64,000 nt of DNA from Oopsacas minuta (lineage: Eukaryota; Porifera; Hexactinellida; Lyssacinosida; Leucopsacidae), in NCBI GenBank assembly GCA_024704765.1, contig JAKMXF010000077.1, positions 325,220-389,219 of the forward strand. The letters run 5' to 3'. A model generated the notes under the pieces. That model made no database searches. It was not told where the DNA came from and saw nothing but the letters and a program-made list of their open reading frames with translations. Every line of letters starts with the position of its first letter. Position 1 is the first letter of the stretch. This document shows positions 1 to 11,362 of the stretch, one piece after another. Position numbers and translations under genes: made by a program.

Positions 1-919
1 GTGACAAAAATATCCTTGAGGTATCCGCGTTCCTTGAAGAAGACCCTCATATCACGCTTGTGGAGATACCTGATGCGGTTGGGATCTCAACGGGAACTGC
101 TCAAGCTATTGTACATGATAATATGAAATTCAGAAAGATATGTGCTCGATGGGTACCGCACTTACTAACTCAGGCCCAGAAAGCAAAGAGGGTCCAATGC
201 ACTACTAAATTGCTCTCTGAGTTTGATCGAGCTGACTCCAGAAGGTTATTTGAGATAGTAACAGGTGATGAACTTGGGTACGTTATTCTGAGCCTCTATC
301 AAAAAAGCAAACAAAGTATGGGTGGCAAAAAGAACAGGACCCAACCAATGATCTCTCGACATGACTTTCGGAATCCGAAGGTTATGTACTGTATAATTTT
401 TGATTCTAATGGTCCAGTGTGCCAGATTTGTGTCCCCAAAACCAAACAATAACAGGCTCCTTCTACACCAATTAGTGCCTAGCAGAGGTTAAAAATTCTA
501 CCAAAAATCGACGGCCAAGGACTGGAACTCGTGGATTGCGAATATTGCATGATAACGACCGACCGCACAAGACAAAGCTAGTTAGAGAAAAGTTGGAAGC
601 TATGAAGATTGTGGAACTAGATCACCCTCCCTACTCGCCAGATCTAGCTCCCTGTGACTTTTGGTTGTTTCTAAAGTTAAAGAAACATCTATCAGGCAGG
701 AAATTCGAGAGTCGAACTCAGATAGAATCGGCGATTTCCAGTATATGAAAGGTGTACGAACCGAAGACTACAAAAAAGTATTTTTCGATTGGATAAAAGG
801 CTGAAATTGGTTTACCTGCACGAGGGGAATACTTTGAGAAACTCCATCACCGAATACACAATTATGCTAGAAAAGTTCAGAATTACAGTGTGATAAGGAC
901 TACTTATTGAACGCCCGTA
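1..919 (+). pseudogene. mariner (DD34D-type) transposase remnant, cut by left window edge
   Basis: This is the catalytic two-thirds of a mariner transposase on the plus strand. The reading frame is open from base 3, so the element starts outside the window. Translation from base 60 gives the mariner signature ARWVPHLLT, then TGDE (first catalytic Asp region). After a break near 450-535 it resumes at about 536 with LHDNDRPHKTK (second Asp) and HPPYSPDLAPCDFWLF (third Asp). The tail is shifted in frame again around 748-850, where GEYFEKL, the usual mariner C-terminus, is readable. A degenerate terminus ending CGCCCGTA lies at about 905-919. At least two frameshifts mean no functional protein is made. 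Assignment to mariner is secure from the motifs; the subfamily is not determined. Confidence 0.9.
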
Positions 920-1351
920 GTAATTAGATCTAGCATTTCGTTAACATTTTTCTCAGTATGTGAAATATTCGGTCTTCCTGAACGAGGGGCATCTTCAAGG
1001 ACAAAGTTTCCGTGAATAAATTCCCTGTACCATCATTCAACTGTACTTAGAGAAGGAGCTAGATCCAGGAAATGTTCCTGTAAAGATTCATACATTTCCA
1101 CTCTTGTTTTCTGTAGTTTGAATAAGATCAAAATCATTGCTCGAAATCACGTTTTGTGAGATCTGATTTAGATTGAGATATTTTAGATGCCATGTATACT
1201 AAAATTATCTAATCTATGAAAGTAGAAAAGATAAATGAATGAAAGTTTCAAAGTAGACTAACAAAATATGTCTGAAAAGATAGATGCGGAAAAATATCCG
1301 ACAGATTAATGGTTTCATATCAAACGGAAAAACTTTTGAGTGCCCCTCGTA
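920..1351 (-). pseudogene. mariner transposase N-terminal (HTH) fragment with 5' TIR
   Basis: On the minus strand, 1193 down to about 923 encodes only the DNA-binding half of a mariner transposase. It reads RAMILILFKLQKTRVEMYES, then APSLSTVE, then a stop, then WYREF and EDAPRSGRPN, the standard paired-HTH plus GRP-linker arrangement. A frameshift precedes RAMIL and one stop lies in the second helix region. The right end at 1331-1351 reads AACTTTTGAGTGCCCCTCGT, a typical mariner TIR, which fixes the 5' end. The catalytic domain is missing; the sequence stops where the preceding plus-strand mariner remnant ends. Confidence 0.85.
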
Positions 1352-1705
1352 TTTACATAAACATATTTGCCAACCTGAGTGAAGAAAACAACGATCCATA
1401 ATTCGATTTAGCGGGATATCGCGGGACGAAACATAGTTAGATATGACTGGACTACAAAATGACACTAAAATCATTTCCAGTTCCATATCAAACTTGCAAT
1501 GACTGTCAAACGTGGGCTGCTCTACCTCCTCAGTTGTAACTGCAACGAGAACTTCAAATTACTACTCTTGAAGAACAATGGTATTATTGTGGAATTGATA
1601 CTATATGTAATATGTGCTACACTGTAATTAGATTTCAGCTCCTCCTTGTAATCGTGTGGTAAGTGTTTAAATTTGTCATGCCCGACCACTCAAGAAGGTC
1701 TAAAG
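1352..1705. other. Unassigned intergenic stretch
   Basis: No protein homology, RNA gene or clear repeat was seen. The last 8 bases (1698-1705) are the left target duplication of the next element. Confidence 0.5.
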
Positions 1706-2272
1706 AGTGTTTCTCAACGTCCAACATGGTATTCCTCCCTTAGCGACCTCCAGGGTCTTCCATTGCCTCCCTATCTTTGAATCATCATTATACCTTAATT
1801 TTTGTAATAGTATTAATATAATTTTCAGTCAGTCTACCAAACAAACAATTGTCGTCTAATAATTGAGTGATTATCATGCCAATATCGAAGATAAGAATCT
1901 ATTTTCGATTCGTATTATGGAACTTCAATGGGAACCTTGGGCATGATACTCAGAAATTAAATGAGAAAATAGAGCAAAAAAGCTTACAAATGTTGATGCG
2001 ACCTCATATTTTCGTCAAGATATTTATGTTTGGATGTGTTTAATCAATAATATTTGGTTAGATATCAAATATAAATATTAGTCGAAGTCTGAACTCGGTC
2101 AATTGAAGTTAAATGACTAGGTGAAACTATTTTGAGTGGTCAGTGACACATTAGACCTGATGAATAATCCTTAAACATATTCTTCCCTGACTCTTCCCCT
2201 GGCCAAAATTCCTTCCCATTGAGTTGAATTTCCACCCCAGGGGAGCGAAGTGGACCCCGTTGAGAATCACTA
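1706..2272. mobile_element. hAT-type non-autonomous element (MITE)
   Basis: The left end reads AGTGTTTCTCAACG. The right end is its complement, CGTTGAGAATCACTA, so the termini are an imperfect hAT-style inverted repeat (consensus of the superfamily: CAGTGnTTCTCAAC). The flanks carry GTCTAAAG (1698-1705) and GCCTAAAG (2273-2280), an 8-bp target duplication with one mismatch, as expected for hAT. The 567-bp interior has no significant open reading frame, so it must have been moved by a transposase in trans. C-rich segments sit just inside both ends. Confidence 0.75.
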
Positions 2273-2280
2273 GCCTAAAG

Positions 2281-3570
2281 TGTTATTGAATTGTTTACAG
2301 GGAATCTATCTGATATTCGAGGGGCATACAACCTTCAACATGATCAGAGACCAGAATTCTCAAGCAAGATAACTGTTTTTCTGAAGAAAATTTTATAGAT
2401 GTACTTCAAGATAATTAATTGTAAACATTAGGTAATGTAATACCATACACAATACAAAGTTATATATAACATGTTGCATTGTCAATTGTCAACAATTGCT
2501 TCAATATATACGCTGGTAGGAATAGTGCTTAGTGATGCCAATGTGGATAGATGTAGAAATTGGGGGAAAAATTGGATAATATTATATATTTATGCGAATA
2601 AATTAGGATTAACGTATTGTTGCAACTATTTTGGTATGGAAATTTTATTCATCATCGCATTTGGTGGAAATTTTTAAAATATTGTTGTTAAAGGATAAAT
2701 TACAATGAGCTAGAGGATTAAAAGAGGAATGTTAAGAATGTTACAAGAAGATAAATGTCAAGGAGAAACACAGCATATCACTCACAAAGTAATAGACTTA
2801 TTGAGTCCAATAAAAATATTGAAAACTTGAGTATTGATTCTAATAATAATCAAGATGCAATCAGGACGGGGATACGGATTGTATAGAGAAATTACACACA
2901 AGCAGTACTAGCCACAAATACTCATAGCAAAATCTACAAAAGCTACACAGCCTTTCACCTCAAAAAATGGGCGAGACTTTGATTAATCTAAACTTCTCAA
3001 TCTCATCACTTCTCCAGCTAACCGCAGATTCAACACATCAACCAAAGCGAAGCTCGCTACCTTTATATGATAATTCATATTTGCACGAAATCAACAATTC
3101 TTTTATGTAAGATTTGATCAAACTTCTTACATCACAAAAAAATGTCCTTTTGTTATTGCTTGCCTGTTGTTTTAAACTTTACTATCATGTTTTTTCTTTT
3201 AGACCTTCTAACCAGATTTGATCGTATCAATGGTAGTCATCCTATCAGCTTACTTATGAAGAAATATTTTCTATCTATTAGTTATCAATTATAAGAAATT
3301 GAAATGGACCTGATTTATTTGCATCCATTTGAATAATTTCATATTCTGATAATTCCGTATCTTAGATTTGAACTTGCTGGGTCGCTACACGACAGCTTTG
3401 TCCCCAGGTTAGCTTAAGTATTGTACAGCTAAATTGTTGATGCTTTGGGCCGCTCTTCAAGCGGATATAATCGGCACTAGGTGCCTGGGAGTGAGCCTCG
3501 GAGCTCAGCAATGAATGTACCAATTAGATATCCTGGATCTATAGCGAATGCTTTAATATATAAGATAAAA
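2281..3570. other. Unassigned AT-rich stretch
   Basis: Only short random reading frames are present (longest about 68 aa at 2471-2677, no recognisable motif). No TIR pair or tandem array was seen. Confidence 0.4.
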
Positions 3571-4283
3571 TACCTGAAAGAACTATATTAGTCTGTTAGG
3601 TAACATTGTCTATATTTAATCCATGAAAATGTGTATAATTAGATATTTTATAGCCACACTTTGCTTATTAAAGAAATAATGAGGACATTACATATTAATT
3701 CCAAAACCACAAAACTCAAATGAGATGGAATAATTCTTTATAGCGTATATTGACTCTACTGGTAAGTATTACTCACCATGAATATTTTCGAAAGATTTAT
3801 AACAAATCTTAATAACTTATTAGCATTTTAATATTTGTGCTACAGGTGGCACAAGTGGCACATATCAAATATGATCTCGCAACTTGGTATATGAATAAAT
3901 TTTCGCAATAATCGACATAATTCTAACTATACAAATATTTGAAAGTCAGTTTAGATATCAAATAATTTTCATACTGTATTCCATTCTGGTATCATAGCTA
4001 TGTGCCACTTCAGCCACACGTGGTTCAAATATTCAAAAACCAATAAATCAATGAGATATGCGCGCCAAATTAGATACATACATAATGGAATAACAGAGAC
4101 TTGTAGAGCTCAAATATGCTATCAGAACTATTCCATCTCATTTAAGAATTGGATATGTAATTAGTTCATTATCTATTTAACGGGCAAAATGCAAATATAA
4201 AATACCAAATTATAAATTTTTCAGTAATTTAGTCAGAATAGTGTTAACAAACACAGTCATATAGTTCTTTCAGGTATATTATC
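3571..4283. mobile_element. Non-autonomous DNA transposon with ~160-bp TIRs
   Basis: The left arm (about 3571-3735) starts AATACCTGAAAGAACTAT. The right arm (about 4125-4283) ends with its reverse complement, ATAGTTCTTTCAGGTATATT. The arms align over about 160 bp, including the inner block AATGAGATGGAATAATTC against GAACTATTCCATCTCATTTA. A second, smaller palindrome lies inside: TGGCACAAGTGGCACAT at about 3845-3861 against ATGTGCCACTTCAGCCA at about 4001-4017. No coding capacity is present. A diverged partial copy occurs at 39180-39665. The superfamily cannot be named because the target duplication is unclear. Confidence 0.75.
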
Positions 4284-4980
4284 TTCAGGATATGTAAAAA
4301 TTCGTGTCATTGTCAGAATATGTGCTATCTATTTGTGCATTTAGTTGTGTTGGAATACTTATGGTCAGTAGTGTATATACTATATAGATAAATTGTATTT
4401 TAATAGTATACATAGAAATACAGGGATCAGGAACTAATTTCCTGCTTCCTCACTCATATGAATTCTTAGATCCCAACACACGTACTGCTAGTTTGAAAAT
4501 TTGCATCATTACAAAATATACGTATTTGACACAATAAGTTTCCCTAAGAATATCATTCTTAGACTTCAGAACAGAATTGGGGAAGGAGATTAAGTCTTGT
4601 ACAAAATTAAATAACAAATCAACCCTGCAATTCCCAGGAACAAAAGATGTAAAGAAATATTCAGGACAATATACTATAGAGAAAATATACTATAGAGAAA
4701 ATAAACCATAAACACCTAGTTTCGTCTAACTAGAACGAAAATATGATTCCCGTAATCTTGTCACCATATTGACCTTCAAAGTACTGTTTCTCCGGCATTT
4801 CTTTGATTATATTATTGTGTTTCAGGTTCCAACGAAGAAGGCAAATCAAATGAACCAAAATTAGCTTGCAACTTCCCTTTTAGTGGTAGTATACTATTGA
4901 AACTATACAGTGCTAAACTAATTAACCAAGTTTAATGTTACGTAATATTAATTCCATTGTGTATCTATAACAACCCGATT
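4284..4980. other. Unassigned AT-rich stretch
   Basis: No recognisable coding sequence. A tiny tandem duplication, ATACTATAGAGAAAAT repeated twice, lies around 4671-4700. Confidence 0.4.
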
Positions 4981-6540
4981 ACTAGTAATCTCACTTTCAA
5001 GAATTTAGAGCGTTTGAGGAAATAGTAAACCTTGATACCATGGAAGAAATGCGTGAAATACCACAACAACTAGCAGCCTATAAAAGCATCAACTTTGAGT
5101 AACATCGAGTAACAGCTCTTGTCACCCACATACTAACCCAACTACATAAGAGACTCGTAACTAAAGCTGGATCTCGAACATTGAAATAATTATATTCCTA
5201 CCATCCAACCAAAGAGATTTATTTTGAGATTAAGGGGAAACTCGCGATAACGGTTAGCAATTGGTACACCGAACCTCGTTCCGCCAATCCTACTGGAATA
5301 CCGGAAGAGAAAGAAGAGATGTTGACTATCAAATCGTTGTTCTATTAATAAGAGTAAATTTTTCCAAAATAGCAAGTTCAGGAGATTATTGCACGCCAGA
5401 ACCAGCTAAACAAATTAACAACAAATACTTTACTATCTTCAAATGACACCAATGTACTAAGAGACTTCTTCATAAATGATTAGAAAGATAGGAGGCGTTA
5501 TTACTAACATGCGATCATCTGTTCATCAAAGTCTTATTCCCATTAAATGCAAGTCTAGTAGGTCAACTACAGTTGTCTTCGAGAGGTTATCTGGTCATCT
5601 CAAGTCAATATATGTCTTGCTAACAATTGAAATCGATATTATACAAAATTCCAGGCCTTTTAGTGAGTAATATCGACAAACACTTGCATCAGTCGCAAAC
5701 ACTACAAATTGAAGGCTTTGACATATTGAGTAAAGACAGTCCAATTCAATCATATACACAAACGGGGCAATTTGAATATGACGGAATGAGAAAACTCACT
5801 GTCAAACTATGAGACTGTGACAATTTCACCGGATCAATCACTACTGTATTACACCTCTTAAATTCTTCTAGTTTCTGAAAAATTCTTAGCGATTCAGGAT
5901 GTAACGATATTACACCATTCGAAAGCGCTCAAAGGCAAAGTAAATCGAATCTTCTGTAGGGACCTTCGTACGGGATATTCATACAACATCAACTTCATTA
6001 TAGAGGGAGTCTAGGAAATGTGCACGCAACCTGCAACAGCAAATCCCTAGTGGCAAATATTATCACTCTAGAAAACTCAAGTGTATTGTAAGAAAGACAG
6101 CGCTATTGGTTAGTATACGCAGAGACAAATCACAGCACGGAATCAGATACAAGCAAGGAACTCGAAATTTATTAACCATAAGTTGATAAATTGATGCAAT
6201 CTAATTGATCGAAATGTGTTTCTAATCTTTCGATCAATAGCAATGCATTCAAAAATTACCCAATCCATATCTAATGGTAAACTGAAAAGTACTATATGTC
6301 AGATACTTTAGAAAGACTGAACATAGAAATTATTACTGCATCTAATCGCAAGAAAGTGAATCCAAAAGAATGGGAATTGCACTGTTCAGAGAAGTCGAAG
6401 TCACTTTCATCTTCAATCTTTCCAACGGTACACAGAAAATCACCAGCAAGCCTATCAGTATGGCCCCTGAATTGAAAAAGTCGATCGAACCTCTGCGTGT
6501 TAAGGGTCTTTTCGTAACATATGCTCAAGGTTGCTCAATA
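4981..6540 (+). other. Mosaic of decayed, unrecognised reading frames
   Basis: From about 5039 one frame runs about 310 bp with only two TAA stops, starting MEEMREIPQQLAAYK. Further gene-like runs follow in other frames (5476-5670, 5627-5812, and near 6290-6480). The uninterrupted stretches, and two stops that could be CAA-to-TAA changes, suggest an old coding element rather than random DNA. I recognise no domain, catalytic motif or TIR. It could be a dead retroelement, a large DNA transposon, or chance. Strand and boundaries are tentative. Confidence 0.2.
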
Positions 6541-7088
6541 TGATCGAGAGAGGATCATATTGATCAACTTTGAGCAATGTGTCTAACCACGTCACTGAAG
6601 TAGTATAATCAGAGAATATAGTATTGCAGCGTTTAGAAATGTTGAATGAATTCAAATCACCGGGTAGAACATAATTCTGCTATACTGCCTAAATATAATC
6701 AATTTTATCTCCCATCCATATATGAGCTGTATAATATGAATTTAATGTCGTATAAATTACCTACGGATTTGTAGTTAGCAATTATCGTACAATTATACAA
6801 GAAGGATTTAGGAAAACAAGCCAAGAACTACAGAAATATGGCTCAAATAATCAGTATTAATAAAATCACCGGAAGTATAATAGTGCCTAACTTTCCAACC
6901 ACAATTTTGAAAATAATAGAATTCATGATGGATATGGATTCATTACAAATAAATGATGCGTATTTAGTTTAATGAAGCGATCCAAGCCTGAACTATATCT
7001 ATAGACCTACGAATGCCAATTGATGCTTTTACATTGACAACGAAAAAGGAATTCGATAAGGCTCAAAATAAGATACTGCAATTTGAAT
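6541..7088. other. Unassigned AT-rich stretch
   Basis: No coding or repeat structure recognised. Confidence 0.35.
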
Positions 7089-7203
7089 CACTTGGGATAA
7101 GATGAGTAACTTTCTCCGGTTTGAGTTTTATCTTACATTTGCGAATAAAGACAACGTATAAATGCATTGGAAGTATTTTACTGATAGTGCCTTATCCCAA
7201 GTG
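7089..7203. repeat. 115-bp MITE-like fold-back
   Basis: CACTTGGGATAAG (7089-7101) and CTTATCCCAAGTG (7191-7203) form a perfect 13-bp inverted repeat around an AT-rich spacer. No coding capacity. It is probably the remnant of a small non-autonomous transposon; no convincing target duplication was seen. Confidence 0.5.
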
Positions 7204-9697
7204 GTGTTTCCAGGGACTATGTCTTGAGTCCATTATATTCCATACTGAGTTCATTGCCATTTTAGAACCAGCAGAGATATATTGCTAGGAATAGTTCTGA
7301 TTCATAGAAGAAGAATTCTACGTTGAAAAACCTTGACCAGTGAAATCGATACCTTTACCCATCATCTAATTCTTAACATAGTTAATCTAAACTAAAGGAT
7401 CGTACCAGTAAATCCTGTTTTGCTGACGACATTAAACTTTCAGAATCCTACTCTTTCAAATTTATCTATCTTGTCTAATAGTGTAAATAATGTCTTATGT
7501 TAGTTTCAATGTAATTATATGCCAATAAATCAAGAAACTTTAGAATATACACATCGGTGAATCTAAACTGAAGATATATTACCCCCCTAGGTCCGGTCGA
7601 AATGCAAAACAATGTGTTCCTCATTTTCGATTGCATATACTTTCCAATTCTGACCATAGTATGCGTTTTGTCCCTCAGGAAACAGGTAAATTGAATAATT
7701 TAAAAGACTGCGATTACACCAGACATAATTTGAACTCTAGTAACTGCTCTAATACTTAATCTGTTAATCTTTGTTGTGTATAAATACTAAGAATTTCAGC
7801 TCTATGAATATAATGCTGTAGTATGATAAACGGAAATTATACCTCTCTTGTTTTATGTATATTTCCTGCATTTTTGGGCTATAGTTAACTCGATTTTGGC
7901 TGTTATATATTCTTAAATAGAATACTTAAATACATTTGGTAATAACACTGAGAGCCAAAAAGTGTATTCAGTTGACAAGATGTCACTGATCTTTTGCCAT
8001 TCTGTGACTTGTATCTTTAATGGTTTGATTGCGCACGTGGTTATTAATGTATATGAATATCAAAATAATTCCGCACAAAGGCTGACAATATTTTTGGATC
8101 ATACACCACCATATTTTCGTAAATTTAGAGGTTCAGATATCTACTCGTCCAATTCCCCCAATTTGGACCCTATGACAGGGCGATAATGACCCCAGGTATC
8201 AAGATTTTCAATTTTAGAAAAGCCTATTGGTTACATCCCTGTTCTACGAAAAATAGATCGAATACATAGATGGACTGCTCTATATATGTTTAGATAACAA
8301 TGAAATAATCATAAATTCTTCATTTCGACAATGCTAAGGATTAAACCAAGATAAATAACCGGATTAACTTGATTTAAAAATATTCGTCGAATATTCAAAA
8401 TATTTCAAACAATAACATAGAAATTCGTACACCTAAATGAAATTTGCATTTATGCCACAATTTCGGTGTAAATATATAGATATTAATAATTTGTTGTATT
8501 CTATCTTTGTTTCAACTAGCTGGGAAATCGAAATTTATACAACACAAATTATGAGTTACAGCTCTGACCATAGATTGCATTGCACTTGTTTGTCAATATT
8601 AACATATAAGTCGATAATCACTTTGGTTAAGCTGAAATCAAGACAGCAAAATTAAATACATACCCAACTTTCCACAGACTGATACTACATTTTGATATGA
8701 TATCCTTGAAGATGAATTCGCAAACTTGAAAATAGAATATATGGGTATATTCAGGATTACGTTACAATCGTATGAGGCATCATTTCAAAATGAATAATAA
8801 TTTGAAAATTTCATTCATTTATTTCGCATATTCTTAGGAATCCTCAATTCTTTTTATTTCTATGGCTTTGTTGATTATGCAATCATAAATTATTCTCAAT
8901 GCAATTATCATTATGCATGATATTAATTTTGTTGCAACTCAGTAATAGTTGAGAGAACCCCGAAACTTTACAAGGGCATTCTATGAATGTCATCAACTTC
9001 CTTGGGAGCTATATAGTGATTACAAACTGTTTTACCCATTTATACAATTATGTCTATGCATGCTACTGGCGTTGAACATCAATACTTCATTCACTATCCT
9101 TAATGTACGGATTACCTTGATGAAGTAATATTCAATCTTCGTGGAATAAATTCCTGACTTGAGTTTTAAGCATAGTTCTCAACGGGTACATTTAACTACA
9201 TATTTAATCATTGACTTATTCTCTGATGCCCTTGGCCCAGGATGATCGTCAATATAATTTTTTGGGCCATTTAGAAAATCACTACGGTGGTGTTCAAATC
9301 AATACAGCCAAAGCATATTTAATATCTAACTTCTCATACCGTTACCCAAAATGAGAGAATGTTAAAATACAGAAATTGCACTGATTAAAAATTATTTTTG
9401 AATTCAAATCAAAGGGCAAAACATTTACAGTGACCCTATATATAAGAATTTTGGATAATCTGCAAATTCAGTAATCCACCACAGATTAGATTACAAGATT
9501 AGCGCGGAATATTCAGGTTCTCTCGTCAATGACAGTAGCAATAGATATTGAGGAGATCCTGGACAGACAAACATACGTATATATCTAGACATATACACAT
9601 CGATTAATCGCTTTGTAATAGTACAGTATATATCGCCAATAAGAACAAGTGAAATTTTTTCATAAAACCGATATGATCTCTGAAAATATATATATAT
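7204..9697. other. Unassigned AT-rich stretch
   Basis: Several short reading frames (7962-8186, 8437-8655) lack motifs. No TIR pairs, RNA genes or tandem arrays were recognised. Confidence 0.4.
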
Positions 9698-11362
9698 GGA
9701 TACGGATAAGGCCGGATCGAGAAAAATATAAATCGTCGGTTTAACTTCTACCTAAGGGAAAAGTTGCCTTTACCATTTTCTAGGAAAATGTGAGACCTAA
9801 ATTTGAAAATGTTTCGATTTGACCCTTGTGGTTTTATATTTTTGCTGTGTCACTTTCGCAAAATTGATTTTATATTGTCCGAATTTTCAAATTCCTTTGA
9901 CTTAGCCCCTTTATATATATTATTTAGTAATAGTGAGTCGCATATTTGCTATTGAATGGTGTATTAATCGAATTTCTATGTCCAAGGATGCTCAAGTTAT
10001 CAAGATTTTTTTGCATATTCTATCATACCCTAATATCATTACCCACCTCCCTTTATTCCGATGTTTTGAAAATTCTATATTCTTAGTAAAAATTGTTATA
10101 TAATCACCAAACTTAGCATATTTCTTTATCTAGATCCAAATTCATCAATAGGTTACCAAACAGAAATATTACCAACATTCCTTATCTCTTGTTCTTAACT
10201 TAGCTACAATTTATCAAGCATGGAATTTATGGTCAATTATAGTATCATATCAATGCTCGATCAACTCATTCATATTATTGAGTGATTATATTCCTAAAAT
10301 GTATTTATTTTGAAATGGCAGAAAACACGCGTAGTAAAGTATTTCATCCTGTTTTTGGCTATCCAGGACCCATTCCAGGAAATCAACCTCCAACAAAACT
10401 AGATCTATACAATCATTATAAAATGTTTAGAAATGAAGATTCTAAATCAACTAGAGACGATATAGCGAAAGAATTAACAGAAGTATTAGTGCGTATCTAT
10501 AATTTGGCTTCCATACCACTATATCAGAGCTCAAAATAAAACAGTACATCAATTCTGATCTCATTGAGAGAGCTAAATACTACAGAAAAAGGATCCAAAC
10601 CAAGCAACAACCTGACCGTATACAGCCTATTATTTCCGAATTCAATGTCTTGTTCGATGTCTCAAGTTGCAAATGCCTAATTCAGGAAGGTAAATGTTTT
10701 TGCTCTCTCGATAAAAAGATACCACGTCGTGAGTGGCCATTTCTCTTTGATCAGCGAAACGCTCGAAAATTATTTATATCCAGCTTGGATTGCATGACAA
10801 CCTCTAAAAATATTGTTAAACAAAAAAAAAGAGGCACAATATGAAATAGAAGAAAGTGAAATGATGAGATTAGATGCAGTTCAACCTTCGCAAGAATTTA
10901 TGGAATGTGACTTTGAAGAGTTTGACTCTTTTGACTCGAGTACATCTAAGTTTGGTGATTATATAACAAATTTTACTAAAAATATAGAATTTTCAAACCA
11001 TCGGAAAAAAGGGAGGTGGGTAATAATATTAGGGTATGATAGAATATGCAAAAAAATCTTGATAACTTGAGCATCCTTGGACATAGAAATTCGATTAATA
11101 CACCATTCAATAGCAAATATGCGACTCACTATTACTAAATAATATATATAAAGGGGCTAAGTCAAAGGAATTTGAAAATTCGGACAATATAAATCAATTT
11201 TGCGAAAGTGACACAGCAAAATATAAAACAGCAAGGATCAAATCGAAATGTTTCCAAATTTAGGTCTCGCATTTTCCTAGTAAATGGTAAAGGAACTTTT
11301 CCCTTAGGTAGAAGTTGAACCGACGATTTATATTTTTCTCGATCCAGCCTAATACGGATACA
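9698..11362. mobile_element. Fold-back DNA element with ~420-bp TIRs
   Basis: The left arm (9698 to about 10116) and right arm (about 10946-11362) are inverted copies over roughly 420 bp with few differences. Landmarks include CTACCTAAGGGAAAAG in the left arm, CTTTTCCCTTAGGTAG in the right arm, and an AT-rich block near TTATATATATTATTTAGTAA. The central 0.83 kb encodes one protein broken by frameshifts (see 10282-11070). The right arm overlaps the 3' end of that coding region, so part of the ORF is repeated in antisense in the left arm. Outer borders are approximate because the outermost 15 bases are diverged. Confidence 0.85.
10282..11070 (+). pseudogene. Frameshifted transposon-associated ORF (unknown family)
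   Basis: The protein starts as MAENTRSKVFHPVFG from the ATG at 10315. It continues through STRDDIAKELTEVL and a shift near 10535 into YINSDLIERAKYYRKR, then FDVSSCKCLIQEGKCFCS. Next come PRREWPFLFDQRNARKL, a second shift at the A9 run near 10820, and an acidic tail FMECDFEEFDSFDSSTS. The Cys-rich block followed by DQRNARK resembles the N-terminal part of uncharacterised, transposon-associated proteins I have seen in aphid and other arthropod genomes (memory only). No catalytic DDE region is present, so this looks like an internally deleted copy. The second frameshift at a homopolymer could be a sequencing error. Confidence 0.55.

Noticed and set aside
9171-9200. AGTTCTCAACGGGT as a hAT left end
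   Set aside because: No matching right end or 8-bp duplication could be found.
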